Below are positions 1 to 11,569 of a DNA stretch of 64,000 nucleotides, in pieces. The stretch is from Butyriboletus loyo (Eukaryota > Basidiomycota > Agaricomycetes > Boletales > Boletaceae), in NCBI GenBank assembly GCA_038093515.1, contig JBBPSI010000015.1:124001-188000 (forward strand), in the 5' to 3' direction. Below the pieces are notes generated by a model. The model saw only the letters and a list, made by a program, of their open reading frames with translations, was not told where the DNA came from and ran no database searches. Positions within the stretch are counted from its first letter, which is position 1; the number at the start of each line of letters is the position of its first letter. Made by a program: the position numbers and the translations under genes.

Positions 1-798
1 ACTAGTGTTAGAGCGAAGAACGGGTGCAAGATCGAACAGGACGAGGATGTTATATACGCAAGGGTAGGACCATTCTCAAGTATTCGGAGTCTCAACGGTG
101 CCAGTCTGGATTGTCCACGGCCGCTTTGACCGCAAAGCTCGAGTAATACATGCGAGCCCATCTGCTCGCCGTCGATGGTCTCGCCCCTGCAAAAGAGTAA
201 TACTGTCGCTTCTATAACGTTGTTGCTGTCACTCGAGATGCATTGGAACACACGATGCGTGCGAACCGCAAACGTATGTCTTCATCCACACCCAGCGGCC
301 ACACCTGAATGAGGAGCAGGAACCCACTCCTTGCGAAACCCGCGGGCGGTTTCACCAAACCCTGCCAAAGCGGGAACGGTACGTTCTCAAGGTGGACTTA
401 CGGCCGACTCTTCTGGGAAAACCAACACGTGGCGCATCAATTGGGTGTAAGTTTGGCGAATGCAAATGGGAGATTCGTCCAGATTCATACAGCAGGCTCC
501 TGGCTATAAGGTAAGGTCGTGCACCTCATCAGAAACAACCACTTCCGGTATCGCTGAAATAAGCCCACAAAGGCAGGACGACACATCACAAATGGCAGGA
601 GAGCGGTGTACGTCGGCCTTTGGGCGTCGGATAATGACCCGATCAAACTTGAAGCTTGACCGATGAAACAAACGTGCCCGGATCCAGCCGCAGCACGTTA
701 ATATTTTAAAATATTCATTACAGTCACATGACGCAGGAACGCTCACGTGATATCTCACGCGTCCAAGTTGAACGCGCCTTCCTAACGCAAGCTCTACC
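1..798. other. Left-edge stretch without a supportable gene
   Basis: Only short frames on either strand are seen here and none shows a recognisable domain. A plus-strand stretch near 300-510 stays open but has no family signal. It could be the end of a gene lying left of the window, but nothing in the sequence decides this. The last ~100 bases (around 720-798) form the upstream region of the gene starting at 799. Confidence 0.4.
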
Positions 799-1323
799 AT
801 GTCTTCCACTTCCACCCCAAATGATTCTCCCATTTCCGCTCCCATTCAGCCGATGCATAATCCTTCGCAAGCAGCGCATATCGTCGTCCCGCAGGCACTT
901 CTTGGGAATGCAACGAACGGGACAATGGCTGCGCCAGGGATGGGCATGAAAGCCCTCTTGGCTAAGAAGATGGCAAAGTCCAAGTATGTCAACCGCCCCA
1001 GCGGGTGGACGTGTATTAACCCGCACACAATCGCCAGCAACCCAAAACTCGTTTCGCCAACCGACAGCATGGTGACCCCAGCCACTCAGAAACTCAATGC
1101 TGCTAAACAAAAGCGTTTCACAAAGCGTGTGGTTATACTCGATCTGTCGAACATGGCTGATAACCACTCCACCAGGGGCGTGAAGCCTACGGGTAATCTG
1201 TTCTCGAACAAGGAGAAAGAAACCCTTTCATTGGATGAACAACAGAATGAGAGTGATGCGGAACCATCGGACTCCGAGTCACCCGTTGTACTTGCGCGTG
1301 AAGACGCCAACCCGTTTGAATGA
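799..1323 (+). CDS. Spo12-like small cell-cycle protein (tentative)
   Basis: A 174-residue frame opening with MSSTSTPNDSPIS and low-complexity Ser/Thr/Pro sequence. The centre holds the block SPTDSMVTPATQKLNAAKQK, followed by RFTK. A serine-proline and a threonine-proline site sit next to a Q-K-L-N and a basic stretch, which resembles the short conserved block of the Spo12 family (small regulators of mitotic exit). That family link is my recall, not a search result. A strong donor (gtatgt near 986) and an acceptor near 1039 bound a 54-nt stretch without a stop, so an in-frame intron is possible and the mature protein may be 156 residues. The tail is acidic and ends in D-A-N-P-F-E; an NPF tripeptide is the usual ligand of EH domains. 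No membrane segment or signal peptide is seen. Confidence 0.6.
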   Translation: MSSTSTPNDSPISAPIQPMHNPSQAAHIVVPQALLGNATNGTMAAPGMGMKALLAKKMAKSKYVNRPSGWTCINPHTIASNPKLVSPTDSMVTPATQKLNAAKQKRFTKRVVILDLSNMADNHSTRGVKPTGNLFSNKEKETLSLDEQQNESDAEPSDSESPVVLAREDANPFE

Positions 1324-1529
1324 TGAGACGGGCAATATTCTGTAAGAGCGTGATAATACGCACGCACATCTGTCGTCGCATTAAATCGTGTTTGTTGTCT
1401 CGATACATCTGTAGTTCTAGAATGTCGGTTTGCTGTAGTAGTTCTTATGATTGTTCCCACGCACTCGTTACACGTGTTATGTGGCTCACCTTGTTGAACT
1501 TGTCCTCCCTTTTGGTTTCTTTGTGAACA

Positions 1530-2333
1530 TGGCCGACGAGCGTATTGAGCTTAACCCTGATACGATCGTCTCTGCTCAAGAGATTGACGAAGTAGTCTCG
1601 CAGTTCAGATTGCTGAACAGACGACTTTCGCAACAGTCAGCAATCCCCGTGTTTCCGCTGAACCACATTCACATTGCCTAGGCAGATGCAGAAGCTCTTC
1701 AGCAAGCTCCCCAAGTTGACAGAAGCTGACCTAGTTGCTGCCGGTCGTCAAGGTAAGCTCGTAGCATTGCGTTGTACACATACTCTGCATCATCCATGCG
1801 CCATTCACAGATGACGTTTGTCCGATTTGTTTCAACACTTTTCTTGCCACGCTAGCCGAGGAAGAAGTCGCCCATGCGATGGACTCGCCTGCTCATCCCG
1901 TCGATGAATTGGGAGTCACAAAGCTGCAGAACACTTGCGGCCACATGTTCTGTCGCAAAGAGTGAGCGAGCGGTCTGCTCTGGTTCTCTTTCCTGTCAAA
2001 CATGTGCTCATGCACTCTTAGCATAATGAAGTGGATCACAGAGGGGGTTGGTTGCATTTTTTCTTTTGTTGTCAAAGTCGGACTTACCTCTGCTAGCAGC
2101 ATGATTCTTGCCCAAGCTGTCGACAACCACTTGTCACAGATGAGGAACGTCGGGAGGGTGGTGTTTTCCCTCAGCCTGCGGGGGGCTGGCTACGGCCCTG
2201 GCTCGTCGATCCTCATATGGTCGCGAGGGATGTTGGTTTGCCTGTTCAATTGCCAATCCTCTCGGTCGACTCTATCCATGCGCTCGGCGCCGTAGAGAAT
2301 TCACGACATCAATTTGCTGGCATGTACTCTTGA
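1530..2333 (+). CDS. RING-finger protein, probable E3 ubiquitin ligase
   Basis: The start MADERIELNPDTIVSAQEID is followed by four short introns: about 1634-1679, 1753-1811, one after the CGHMFC segment (about 1961-2020), and 2047-2096. Joining exons gives a C3HC4 RING: CPIC, a long acidic loop, CGHMFC, then a DIMKWITEG segment and CPSC. The second intron removes 58-59 nt just before DDVCPIC. The tail after the RING is short and proline-rich and ends at the stop at 2331. RING domains recruit an E2 enzyme and promote ubiquitin transfer; the substrate cannot be read from the sequence. Similar short RING proteins are common in Agaricomycetes without a characterised role. The gene converges on the chitin synthase, with 248 bp between the stops. 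Confidence 0.75.
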
Positions 2334-2581
2334 CATCCGATCAGCAATAATTATAATTAAGTCTGCCCTCTTTTTTTTCTTTTGAGTACCTTCTATCTAT
2401 TCCAATTCAGGTGCAGACAGAGATACTACTTGTATATAAAGGAGACCGATGATGAATGGTGTAAAATCGAATGTCCGACTGAAAATACGGGATGCGAACA
2501 CTGGTTATCAACGAGGGTAGATAAGAACTGATCAAAGTCCATGCAAAACAAAAGCGCATATCTGTGCAAAGTGTCCCTCCT

Positions 2582-5500
2582 CTAATTCCTCCTGCAGCAT
2601 CTGAAAAAGTTACGCTTGAACCAATACCACAAACACTAGATGATCTCGTCAGCACGTACAAGCCCCACGACGAGTAACTTACTCCAGTAAACCGCACAGC
2701 AGCAAGTCCGAATGTGGAATACAGAATTACGGCGAAGTAAAGGTTCTGCTTAGTTCGCAGCTCCGCTTCGTCCGCGACAGCATTATCGGCGTTAATAAGA
2801 CCGTTGATATTTTCGATCGCAACTGCTAGTGAAGCGTTCGAGAGCATCCAGAATGCAACGAGCCGAGTGCGGAAAGTCTTGTTCTGGTCGTCCATTGTGG
2901 GCTTCTCTACGGCCTCTTTGACTTCGATCTTGGTCACAGCACGCGTAACAGTCTCCTTGAATGCTGCATCGACATCCTCTTGGATCCGATGCGTGTCCTC
3001 GACGACAGGCGCATCGGCATCCTTGCTCTTTGACGAGGAGACCGATGGAAGTGCTTCAGCCTTATCGCTACCCTTGGTACCCCAAGAGACCTACAAAGCA
3101 CGTCAAACATGCACAGATACATGAGTCAGTTGACTCACATCATGCAAGTTACAGAATGCGTAAACATTGAGGACATTCGTGAAACTCGGGGCCAAGCACA
3201 AATATTGGAAGAAACTGGAGAACATATGCCAGGGGTCTCGCTGGAATGTCGCTTAGCGCAGGATTCACCACAGAAAACGAAAAACTTACGTAGAGGAATG
3301 ACGCGATGAAGTAGATCCCTGGAGCCGTCACTAAGCCTGATGGACTTCCATTCCGTAACAGCGACTTACCGAATGTTGACACCATTGCAGCAATCAATGC
3401 ACCGACCGGTGGAGTGAAGAACGTCAGGATAACTTGTAGGGCGGTCTTACTCTTCAGCTCAGAGGGAATGTTCTGAGGGAGAGCAGCTCAGTCATTTACA
3501 AAACAGAAGTAATTGTGTGCTTACGGCGAACGCCTTGATCGTTAGCCAGAATGAACAAATAAGTAGGTAAACAGCCAAGAAGGCGTAGACCCTACAAAAT
3601 ATAAGCTAAGAAGTAAACATTGAAAGGATACAACCGACCAAAGAGTCACGGCGTAAGCAGTTCGTTCGCCTTTGGGCCTGTTCCCGAGAGCAAGGACGAA
3701 CTGTGACGAGGATCAATTGATTGTGAATCCGATCCAATGGTAAGGTAACTCACTTGTAACGCAAGGAAAGCCAGGTATATCCATTTGAAGGACAGGTTCA
3801 CCCAATGAGTCTAAACAACTCGTTAGTACCACAAAGTACTCGTGAGACGAACTACGTACGACATCGGCAGTACCGAAAATGATGATGTTCTGTGAAGGCA
3901 GCAGATCGATGATAATACTGAATGTCAACCAAATGTTGGCCAAAGCAAACCACGAAAAAATCAACGAGAAGATGTTATACTAAAAGAGTGATCAACCAAA
4001 CCAGAAAACCCTCAAAGGATGCAACATACCAAAGCCTGGATATGGAAGAAGAACATTCTGATGATCCCATGACCCGAACGGTAGAGCTGAAAGAAGTTCA
4101 CTAGGGCATACTATCAAAAATTCAAATTAAGTGTCGGAAGGGATATAGATTGGCAAATCGAATACTCACCACCGAAGCAGCGAAGGAGCCATTCAGCCAA
4201 CGACGGCGTTGGCCAATCAATTCAACCGCGGTCTCTGGGACATCCGTCTCTGCTTTCGAGGGCTTGACGTACGTCAGTGTCCACCGGTCTCCAGCTTTTG
4301 CGACCAACTCGAAACACAGGATACGATCCTCAGCTAAGAACATATTTTTGGTGAAGATATTCATGCCATAGATACCCTTCGCGCCAAGGCGATCAGCAAG
4401 CGAGTGATCACCATGGAAATATTGTTCAAGTGGGCGTCCAAGGATTGCGCGAAACCGGTATGCGGAGAATGCACCAGGGAGGACCGACACATAGCCAAAA
4501 CTACTTTCAAGCGGTTTATCTGTCAGACTGTCAGATTTATATATGAAGACGAAGTGACCGATAGGTTTACCGAGAATGTTGGACATCTTGTACTCAAAAT
4601 TTTGTGCTGCAACCAAGGGGTTCAGAAGCTTCTTCCCCCCTTCAATCATGGCGTGAATTTCGCCACAACATCCTCCCAAATGAGCGTCATTGTAGAAGGC
4701 CTCCCATAGGTAATAAAGGGACTTGTGCCCTGGTTTTGTTCCAGCATCAATAAGGATACAAATTTCGGGCTAAATGATAAAATCGGTACATCGGATCCGA
4801 GAAAAACAACGAGCTCCCGTACCTTCAATATGCGCCCAATAGCATTAAAGAGCCAGCGATGAGAGTTGATCTTCTTCTGATTCTTGGCCTTCAAGACAAA
4901 GATGATTTGGACTGGGACTAGATTATTGGGGTCGTTCTCATGAGGAAGAACCAATTGAGGCGTAGGGTCCACGGAAAGTTGGGTGGTGTACTGTAGTGTC
5001 ATGTCTCAAGCAATATTCATCTGACTTGAGAAAGAGCTAACCTCAAAAATGTGGGCAACAGTATCCTTTCCGTCTACCTGCTTCTTCATGACACCATCTT
5101 GGTAAACACCCACAGTGGCCAAGAGATCGAGAACACTCTTGTCCATTGGTTCCAGACCATCGACGATAAGAGCAACTGTAATTCTTTGCCAAGCTGGCAA
5201 ACCTTCCTCCGCAGCTCGTCGCCAGTACTTTGACTGTTTTGTCTTGCAAATATCACGAATGTTCAGCATGACACCATGGAGTGTACGAGCATAGAGCGTC
5301 TTGTCCTCGTTGTAAGACGTGACGGCAATGAGAAGGTCAGTCTGCCGGTTGTAAAGCTTAGTTCGTAGTGACCATCCATTGGCTTCGCTAAAATCGTCTG
5401 GATCGACCGTAGCAGCACTGTATCGCATGTGACTGATTGGAAGTTGGGTTGGTATCCGACGAGACAATCGGAAACTAGATACACTCACGAGAATTCCGTC

Positions 5501-5998
5501 GTGCTGGTCATTGCGTATTTTGCTTCGATTGCGCTATGAACTGGTGTAGGGACCGGGTACTCGGTAATGAAGTTCCCTTTGGTAAGCTTGACTTTGCGCG
5601 TCACGCCGCGTTTGATGGTCTGGCGACGTCTCCACGCGGTTTCGACTCCATTCGTGGACTGCGACATCACTGAGCTTGGGCGATTATAGGGATCTCCATA
5701 TGCGGATGGATCGACGGGGCTGTAGAAGCCAGGTGAACTATTTGCACGTGCCATGGAAACAGAACGTGACTTACCCGGGGGGGTAGTAACTACCAGCCTC
5801 ACCGCCAGTCAACGGGAGTTTTTCAGCGTAGTCTTCGTCACCAAAGCCTGCAGCACCAAACTCGCGAGGAAGAGTGGTAGTGCTTTCGAAAGGAGAGTTG
5901 CTGGCGCTGTCGTACGTCCTTGCTGGGGGTTCTTGGAAATGGGTCTGGCGGGGGCGATCAGCGAACGGATCGCCGTAAGGCTGCGATGGAGAGGACAT
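2582..5998 (-). CDS. CHS: Chitin synthase, division 1 (class I-III type)
   Basis: A processive family-2 glycosyltransferase that polymerises UDP-GlcNAc into chitin at the plasma membrane. It starts with [16 protein letters not shown], a long Ser/Pro-rich N-terminal region. The catalytic region includes [47 protein letters not shown] and the hallmark [10 protein letters not shown], followed by several hydrophobic membrane segments near the C terminus. A 54-nt in-frame intron lies after NIL (plus-strand ~4500-4560), so the spliced protein reads [14 protein letters not shown]. The last exon follows a gtaagt donor near 2680 and ends in a Trp/Lys/Arg/Cys-rich tail with stop at 2582. About 900 residues, normal for the family. 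The exact class needs a tree. Confidence 0.93.
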
Positions 5999-6467
5999 GG
6001 AGTGGAAGTTGGGTGTGAGTGTGGAAGACCTGTGGAAAAAAAAAACTTTGAGAAGCGCCCAGGGAGGGGAGTAGTTGTCGAGGGTTGTGGATGAAACAGA
6101 AAGCCTTGGCAAAAGCAGCGGTTTTTGTGCAGTCAAAGTGGAAACGGGCGATGTTATACACCGCCTACATCCGGACCTCTGTCACCCCTCTGCCACTCCA
6201 CGTTCGCAACACAACATTTTTCACTGTTATATTTTACATTCGAATGTCCCCACTTTAGCCCGACTCGAATTCGTATCCATGCACATTTTTATACCCGGAT
6301 CTCTCCAAGGCAGCAGTCAGCGCCGGTTTCAACACCTTCGCCATATGTATCACCGCACCATACGGATGTCTCGTACTCGGGCCCGCGGCCCAAGCTGCAT
6401 TGTATTTCAGGTCCTTAAGTAGCATTGCTAAGGAATATGGTGAGACAAGGTATTGATATTGAATCGA
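5999..6467. other. Intergenic region between COQ10 and chitin synthase
   Basis: Upstream of the chitin synthase start and downstream of the COQ10 stop. It contains an A-run near 6036-6045 and pyrimidine-rich sequence on the plus strand. No conserved frame is seen; it presumably holds the chitin synthase promoter. Confidence 0.5.
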
Positions 6468-7242
6468 TCAATCGGTTCGAGGTCCATGTAGCGCAACACA
6501 GCGCTGTTCGAACGCTTTCACCATGAGTTTCGAAACCTGTCCGAAGAACGTCGCAGAGACAGTGGCATGCATTGGGTTTGCGAATGCGAAGGCAAGGTCG
6601 AGAGTAACTAACGTTGGACCTTGATCAGGGAAAGTTCGAGAAGCAAAGCTCCTTCCAGGAATCTCTTGTGAGGGTGGCGTAGAAAGCTGAGAAGGGGATG
6701 ATGATACTGGCTGCAGGCGCCAAGCTGTGGACAAGCTTTTGAACAGTGGACTTGAGGATGAGGCTACTGCCTGGCAAAACAAAGTGTCAGCAGCTTATCA
6801 CACGGGAAATACAAGTAGAAAGGTTATACCTCTACAGATTCGTGAGGCTTGCATGTCACATGGCTGATATAGCTTTCCTTGAATCCGAGGAAGCCTACTG
6901 TAAGCTCAGCTTCCATGACCGTTATTCCGTTCTGCAACGCCTTGCTTTCAAGGATTCTTGAACCAGTACAGTTTGGTACGAAATTTGAATATGATTCCAC
7001 ATCCGCAATGATGTTGTACAGTTCACCGCGCCCATATCTGCGTGAACCCGGTGTGAGTGAATCGTGAAATGTTGATGTACGGTAACATACGGAAAGATTT
7101 TCTGTTCATGGTAACTCTGAGTTTCCGATCCGTTATGTGGGAAGGGGTTCGTGGAAGAAAATTTGGTGAAAGTAAAGAAGGCTCTCCGCTGTTGTGCATA
7201 GCGACAGGTAGTGGGTGTAGCGCGTTGAAAGGCTCTCAGCAT
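6468..7242 (-). CDS. COQ10: COQ10, coenzyme Q-binding START-domain protein
   Basis: A mitochondrial lipid-binding protein needed for coenzyme Q function in respiration. The start MLRAFQRATPTTCRYAQQRR is basic, rich in Ala/Arg/Thr and lacks acids, as expected for a mitochondrial presequence. Three exons join cleanly: KIFP to YGRGELYNIIADVESY across a gtatgt donor (intron about 7035-7090), then HESVE to AVASSSSPLFKSL across the second intron (about 6770-6820). The START/polyketide-cyclase core includes FVPNCTGSRIL, MEAELTVGFLGFKESY and, near the end, LVTLDLAFAFANPMHATVS and FFGQVSKLMVKAFEQRC. The Pro/Ser-rich insert after SLSTAWRLQPV is longer than in yeast. About 210 residues, usual for the family. 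Confidence 0.9.
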
Positions 7243-7838
7243 TTCCACGATGCAGAATTTCAATGCTACGTGCAAATGCGGCCGCAAGGTTGAAAACAGG
7301 CTACTCCGCTATGATCCTGATCTCCTGGCACATTTACCTCACGCACAAGCTGCAGGGTTCTGAGCGGCATGTTCACAACTACGGAACGCCGTCACGGAAG
7401 GTGAGCAGAGGTCGTGGCTATGTGCAAGTCACTGTTGATGCGCTTGTTTCACAGCTGGGCAGCAGTATTGCATACTGATGCTACTGACCATGGTAGACAT
7501 GAGATCTCAAATGAACGGATGATTGTAAAGTGAACTAAGGTAATTAGCGATCGCACATGATGTTGGAAGGTTAGAGAATTAGAAATAGGTGTTCCTGGTG
7601 GTCATCTCCGGCGTACCGAACGAGATCATGGAACCTGATCACGGGAAAGAAATACTGTCAAAAGAGTCGCTATAGTTGTTGGTGGTGCACTAACGCCAAG
7701 CACCATCACGTGGAGCAACATGCGTCTGTATGATTAAAGTTTGGTGAAATGACATTCACTTGAATGTACTCCACATTTTTAAGAACCAACAGAAGGATAT
7801 ATCTCTGCACCGCGGATGAGAGGAAATGGGAAACATAC
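7243..7838. other. Intergenic region between COQ10 and the zinc-knuckle gene
   Basis: No recognisable coding exon. It is upstream of COQ10 and downstream of the CCHC gene stop on the same strand, so it should contain the COQ10 promoter and the other gene's 3' end. Confidence 0.45.
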
Positions 7839-8609
7839 TTATGCAGCAAATTCTGCATTCTCAGTACAATCTCTTGCAATCTGCAACAACTTAAATTAAT
7901 GCCAGTCCAGACTATATGCGGAGATCTTACATGTCCTTCATGTCCACATTTGTAGCACGTCTTGTTTTTGTTCAATCCCGGAGTAGGTGCCCCGTCCACA
8001 AAATTTGCACCCGGGGCAGCCAGACAGTCCCTTGAAGTATCATCAAGTCAACGGACTCATAACCATAATACTGGATGACTTCTACCTAGCCATATGATTT
8101 GGACCTCCGCAGCGATAACACTTTACTGGAGGCAACGTGGATGTATTTAAAGCACGTCCCGGAGGCGGTATACGGGATGCAAATCCAGCGCCCGCAACCC
8201 CAGCGGCTCCACTAGGGCAAACGCGGGCGATGTGACCAAAGCGCCCACAGTTCTAGTGAGATCAGTCGGCGGGTATTAAATTGAGAGGATTCACTGAGGG
8301 CTCACTCACATAGCATTTCTGATTTCCGCCCTGGATTCTCAAATTGGGGCATTCGGCTTGAATGTGTCCTATGCCGCCACAGGAATAGCACTGCTTGGCT
8401 GCGACGGTTCGGGGTGAAGGACAGGCCGAGGACTCGTGTCCCGGTTGGCGGCAATTGTAACAGAGACGTTGCTCCGAGGAGCAGTTCTCAGCAATATGGC
8501 CCACTGCATGATATTCACTCTTAAAATGAAAAGCACCTCGTAAGAGTCACTGTATGCACTCACAATTTCCACATTTGAAACATCCCTTGCGCGAAAACTG
8601 GTACGCCAT
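7839..8609 (-). CDS. GIS2: CCHC zinc-knuckle nucleic-acid-binding protein (CNBP/Gis2 type)
   Basis: The start MAYQFSRKGCFKCGN runs into a short intron after AAT-T and continues GHIAENC. Six CX2CX4HX4C knuckles can be read after splicing: CFKCG..GHIAENC, CYNCRQPGHESSAC, CYSCGGIGHIQAEC, an NCGRFGHIARVC-type knuckle, CYRCGGPNH.., and CYKCGHEGHIARDC. The last exon ends ENAEFAA with stop at 7839. A Gly/Ala/Pro-rich linker (about 8130-8210) separates the third and later knuckles. Members of this family bind single-stranded nucleic acid, typically mRNA, and affect translation and stress responses; the cellular target here is not visible. Four or more introns are inferred, several falling next to knuckle residues. 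Confidence 0.88.
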
Positions 8610-9941
8610 ATCTAGAGATCCTGACTAGGTCTGACGTCTAGAGGCAACATTAACATCCTGGGACAACGGAGAAGAGGGCGGGGCCACGACGGACCTCTTC
8701 TTCCCACTTCCTACTGACCGCTGAACCTCTCTTCCCACCTCCGTTTGACGAGGATGAAGATGTCGATGGATGACCTTAACCCGCCAATGGTGATTGAATC
8801 CTGTTGCCGTTCACAATTTCACCTGCCCTAAATCAGGGACCCTTGCTGTGGCACGATGTTGTGGTTGTGCGAAATCGATCTCTTCAGAGTATGAAATGGC
8901 CTGGCCGCAGTTTTGTGGGTTGTCCGAGCCGCGTTTTCAGCCTTGCTCCATCTGACATGGACGTCGCCCACCGCATCCCAGCACTAAAATCATCACGCAC
9001 TATTTCCGTTGCATTTCCGAGCAATTTCCAGTCCCATTTTGGCGCCTAGCCATAGTAAGTATCTCGGGACTTCTACTCCGCCTTATCGATTCGTCATGCT
9101 GCTCCTCCGCTTTTTGATCTGGCACAACATTTCGGTGCCCTTATAAAGGAAATGTCTTAGAAGCTTTCTGTCTCTGGGACCCACATTCCCCCCGGAGGAT
9201 CATCATCACGCAGGTAATTTATGCCGCATGCCTTAACACACTGGTGCTGACTTGGGGACGATTCTACTACTTACATATAGGTCCTACCTCCCAGCGGGGA
9301 GCCGACCTTAGCGCGCTCGTCCATCGCGCTTCTTGTGAGGGTGCTGAGCGACTTCCCGTCAGGTTGGTGTCTGTCACTCGGTCCCGTTATGTCCTCACAA
9401 CGCGTACAGAACACGTTCTTTCGTGGACACCGTTCCACGTCCTCGCAACAAGTGTCGTAACGAGCGACCTAAGCACGGCTCAACGTATGGAAGGAGGAGA
9501 TCGTGGTAATGATCATCGGGCATAGGTATCCCCCCGTGCAGATTACACTTGTGTATGTGTTCGTGTGAGACACGCATATGATGGTCAAATTTGCTTGGGT
9601 CCTGGTTATGCTTCATTTGCCTTATCGCATGCGGGCTTCCGTACCATTTCTCTCGTCCTGGGACCGCCTATGTTTATAGTGATTTCTTCTTGGGGTAGGG
9701 GCTTGAAATTTACGAATTACGTGGTGGAAGATCCAAGTGTTGTTTTTTCGATTCTGTTGCCGACTGTCTCTCAAGTCTGTTAAGGCAAGTCTATGCAGCA
9801 AGACCTGGTTCTGTTTACGTCCCGTGACGGGGTTCCAGGTTTAAACACCTGGATATTCATCAGCTATGGTCCGGTCGACTCATCGGCATATCATACTATC
9901 ACACGCACGAGGACACATGTTAAAGCATGTAACAACGCAGG

Positions 9942-9970
9942 CCCGGCTCGGCCCGGGGATTGAAGCCGGG
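9942..9970. repeat. GC-rich inverted repeat with tRNA T-arm-like loop
   Basis: The 7-bp arms cccggct and agccggg flank a 15-nt spacer. On the minus strand the segment reads like a tRNA T arm with loop TTCAATC and four of five stem pairs. No matching acceptor or D arm is found upstream, so it is not a functional tRNA as read. It may be a relic or a chance hairpin. Confidence 0.4.
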
Positions 9971-10019
9971 TGGTGCAAATCACTAGCACTGACCCACGTA
10001 TGGCTTGAGTAGTCTAAAA

Positions 10020-10047
10020 TAAGTAATAAATAATAAATAAATAAATA
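10020..10047. repeat. AAAT/AAT microsatellite
   Basis: A short run of taat and aaat units inside the gene-poor stretch. A simple-sequence tract without coding context. Confidence 0.8.
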
Positions 10048-11569
10048 CTTGTATCACGCAAGCCGCAAATCGGCCAAGGCAGCCGAGACTGCCGAGTAAT
10101 GCCGAATACATGTAACCAGAGTAGCCTGTCTTGATTCCTGATCCCCACAATCCCCTGTGCAAATGACTAAACTCATATACTCTGGCTGCTATGATACCTT
10201 TTGAGCGCGAGACCAGACCTTACTAAAGCGCACGGAGTAGGGACGCGCATAAACATTCGCCGTTTTCACCGCGTACGTGAACTTGAATAGCAGTCTGCAG
10301 GACATGGATGCTGGCTACGAGGATCTGTATGAACGCGCTCGGCCCAGCATGTAGCATGTCGTAGCCTAGAATCTGTTGCCAAACCTCAGGTATACCCTCT
10401 TCTTCGCACCCTACCTGCATCCCATTGTCTCTCGGGACGTACTACTCTCGCCCTGCCCAAGGGTCTGTACGACAGCTAGTATGCAGCACCTCACCCTTTG
10501 AAGTCGTGAAGTGGACGCTCTCTATGTGATGGTGACTACACAAATCAGCATTGCAAGTGCACAACAATATGAACGTTGCGTACGCTGCAAGGTATATGTT
10601 CACCGTATTCATGGATCGCCCCGTGATTCTTGAGCCAAGGGCATTATGAGTACCAGGCAAACCAGTAAATTCGTGAGCCATTGCGCTCGTGGACATCCAT
10701 TGCCCGCTTATGCTGACGAACACCTCATAATACTCAACACTCTATCTTATCATTACACATTACCAACAAAAGCTATTTCAACTCCTGCCTTCCGAACACT
10801 ACATCCAGTTACGGTGGCCTGCCGGGTCCCTCTCGGTTTTGCTGAGCCTCGCAGCCATGCAACTCACTAAAACGGTTCATCCACCACGGCCCTCTTGGCA
10901 GCCGTCAATCAGTAAGTGATCGATTTATCCTGGTATCTGCTCCCTGTCATCCTTCTTTCGTCTACTCTCACTCTCATTATGTCAACAATATACAACGGAA
11001 GTATCCTGTGTTTTGGTTCCCCCCGACCGCGCCGCTGGGAACTGTGAATGTACATAAGGATGGGAGGATCGATTCCTCCCTTACCGAAGTGGACGATAGC
11101 ATCCGAAAAGGTACATGCTACACGTAGATCTTGGTCAGTCTCTTGAGCCATCCCTTTTGTCAGAGCTTCCTGCTCATAGAAGCTCGTAGAGCATTTGATA
11201 CCTAAATCACTAGAATGCATGTAATGCTCATGGTCAACATGCTTATTGCCTGAATCTACACTGTTTTACGAGCAACACGAGGCTAATTTGTCCGTATCAC
11301 ACCCTCAACCCACCATGTTTCTTGAAGTCCACTTCACTTTCCCCTCTGCCCAGGGTTGGAGCTCCAGCCCTCTGTATCACAGTCATAATTATTGTCGCTG
11401 CTGAACGCTCCTGCTTCCCACACGTCATCTCCGTGCCTTGTGAACGATGTGCGGCAGGCGTTCTTTCCTTACGCCACAAAACTTTTGCCCATAACCCAAT
11501 TAGACGGTAGAAAAAGAGTCCAGTTCGCGTTCTCCTGGATTGTATTTCCACTCTTTCATAGTCAGTGTC

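Larger units (their letters stand above)
8610..11569. other. Gene-poor stretch of about 3 kb
   Basis: Only short frames (60-105 codons) on both strands, none with a domain I recognise and none joining across convincing introns. A His-rich minus-strand frame at 9395-9616 and Cys/Ser-rich minus-strand frames at 10223-10723 and 10909-11220 are the longest. Base composition shifts within it: a GC-rich hairpin at 9942-9970 and an A/T tract near 10020. It may be decayed coding or transposon sequence, or plain intergenic DNA; I cannot show which. The far right end is upstream of the 14-3-3 gene. Confidence 0.5.

Noticed and set aside
5771..6136. Longer chitin synthase N terminus starting upstream of 5998
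   Set aside because: The in-frame extension has no family resemblance; [12 protein letters not shown] at 5998 is the natural start.
8610..11569. Transposon
   Set aside because: No terminal repeats, no transposase or reverse transcriptase motifs could be read in any frame.
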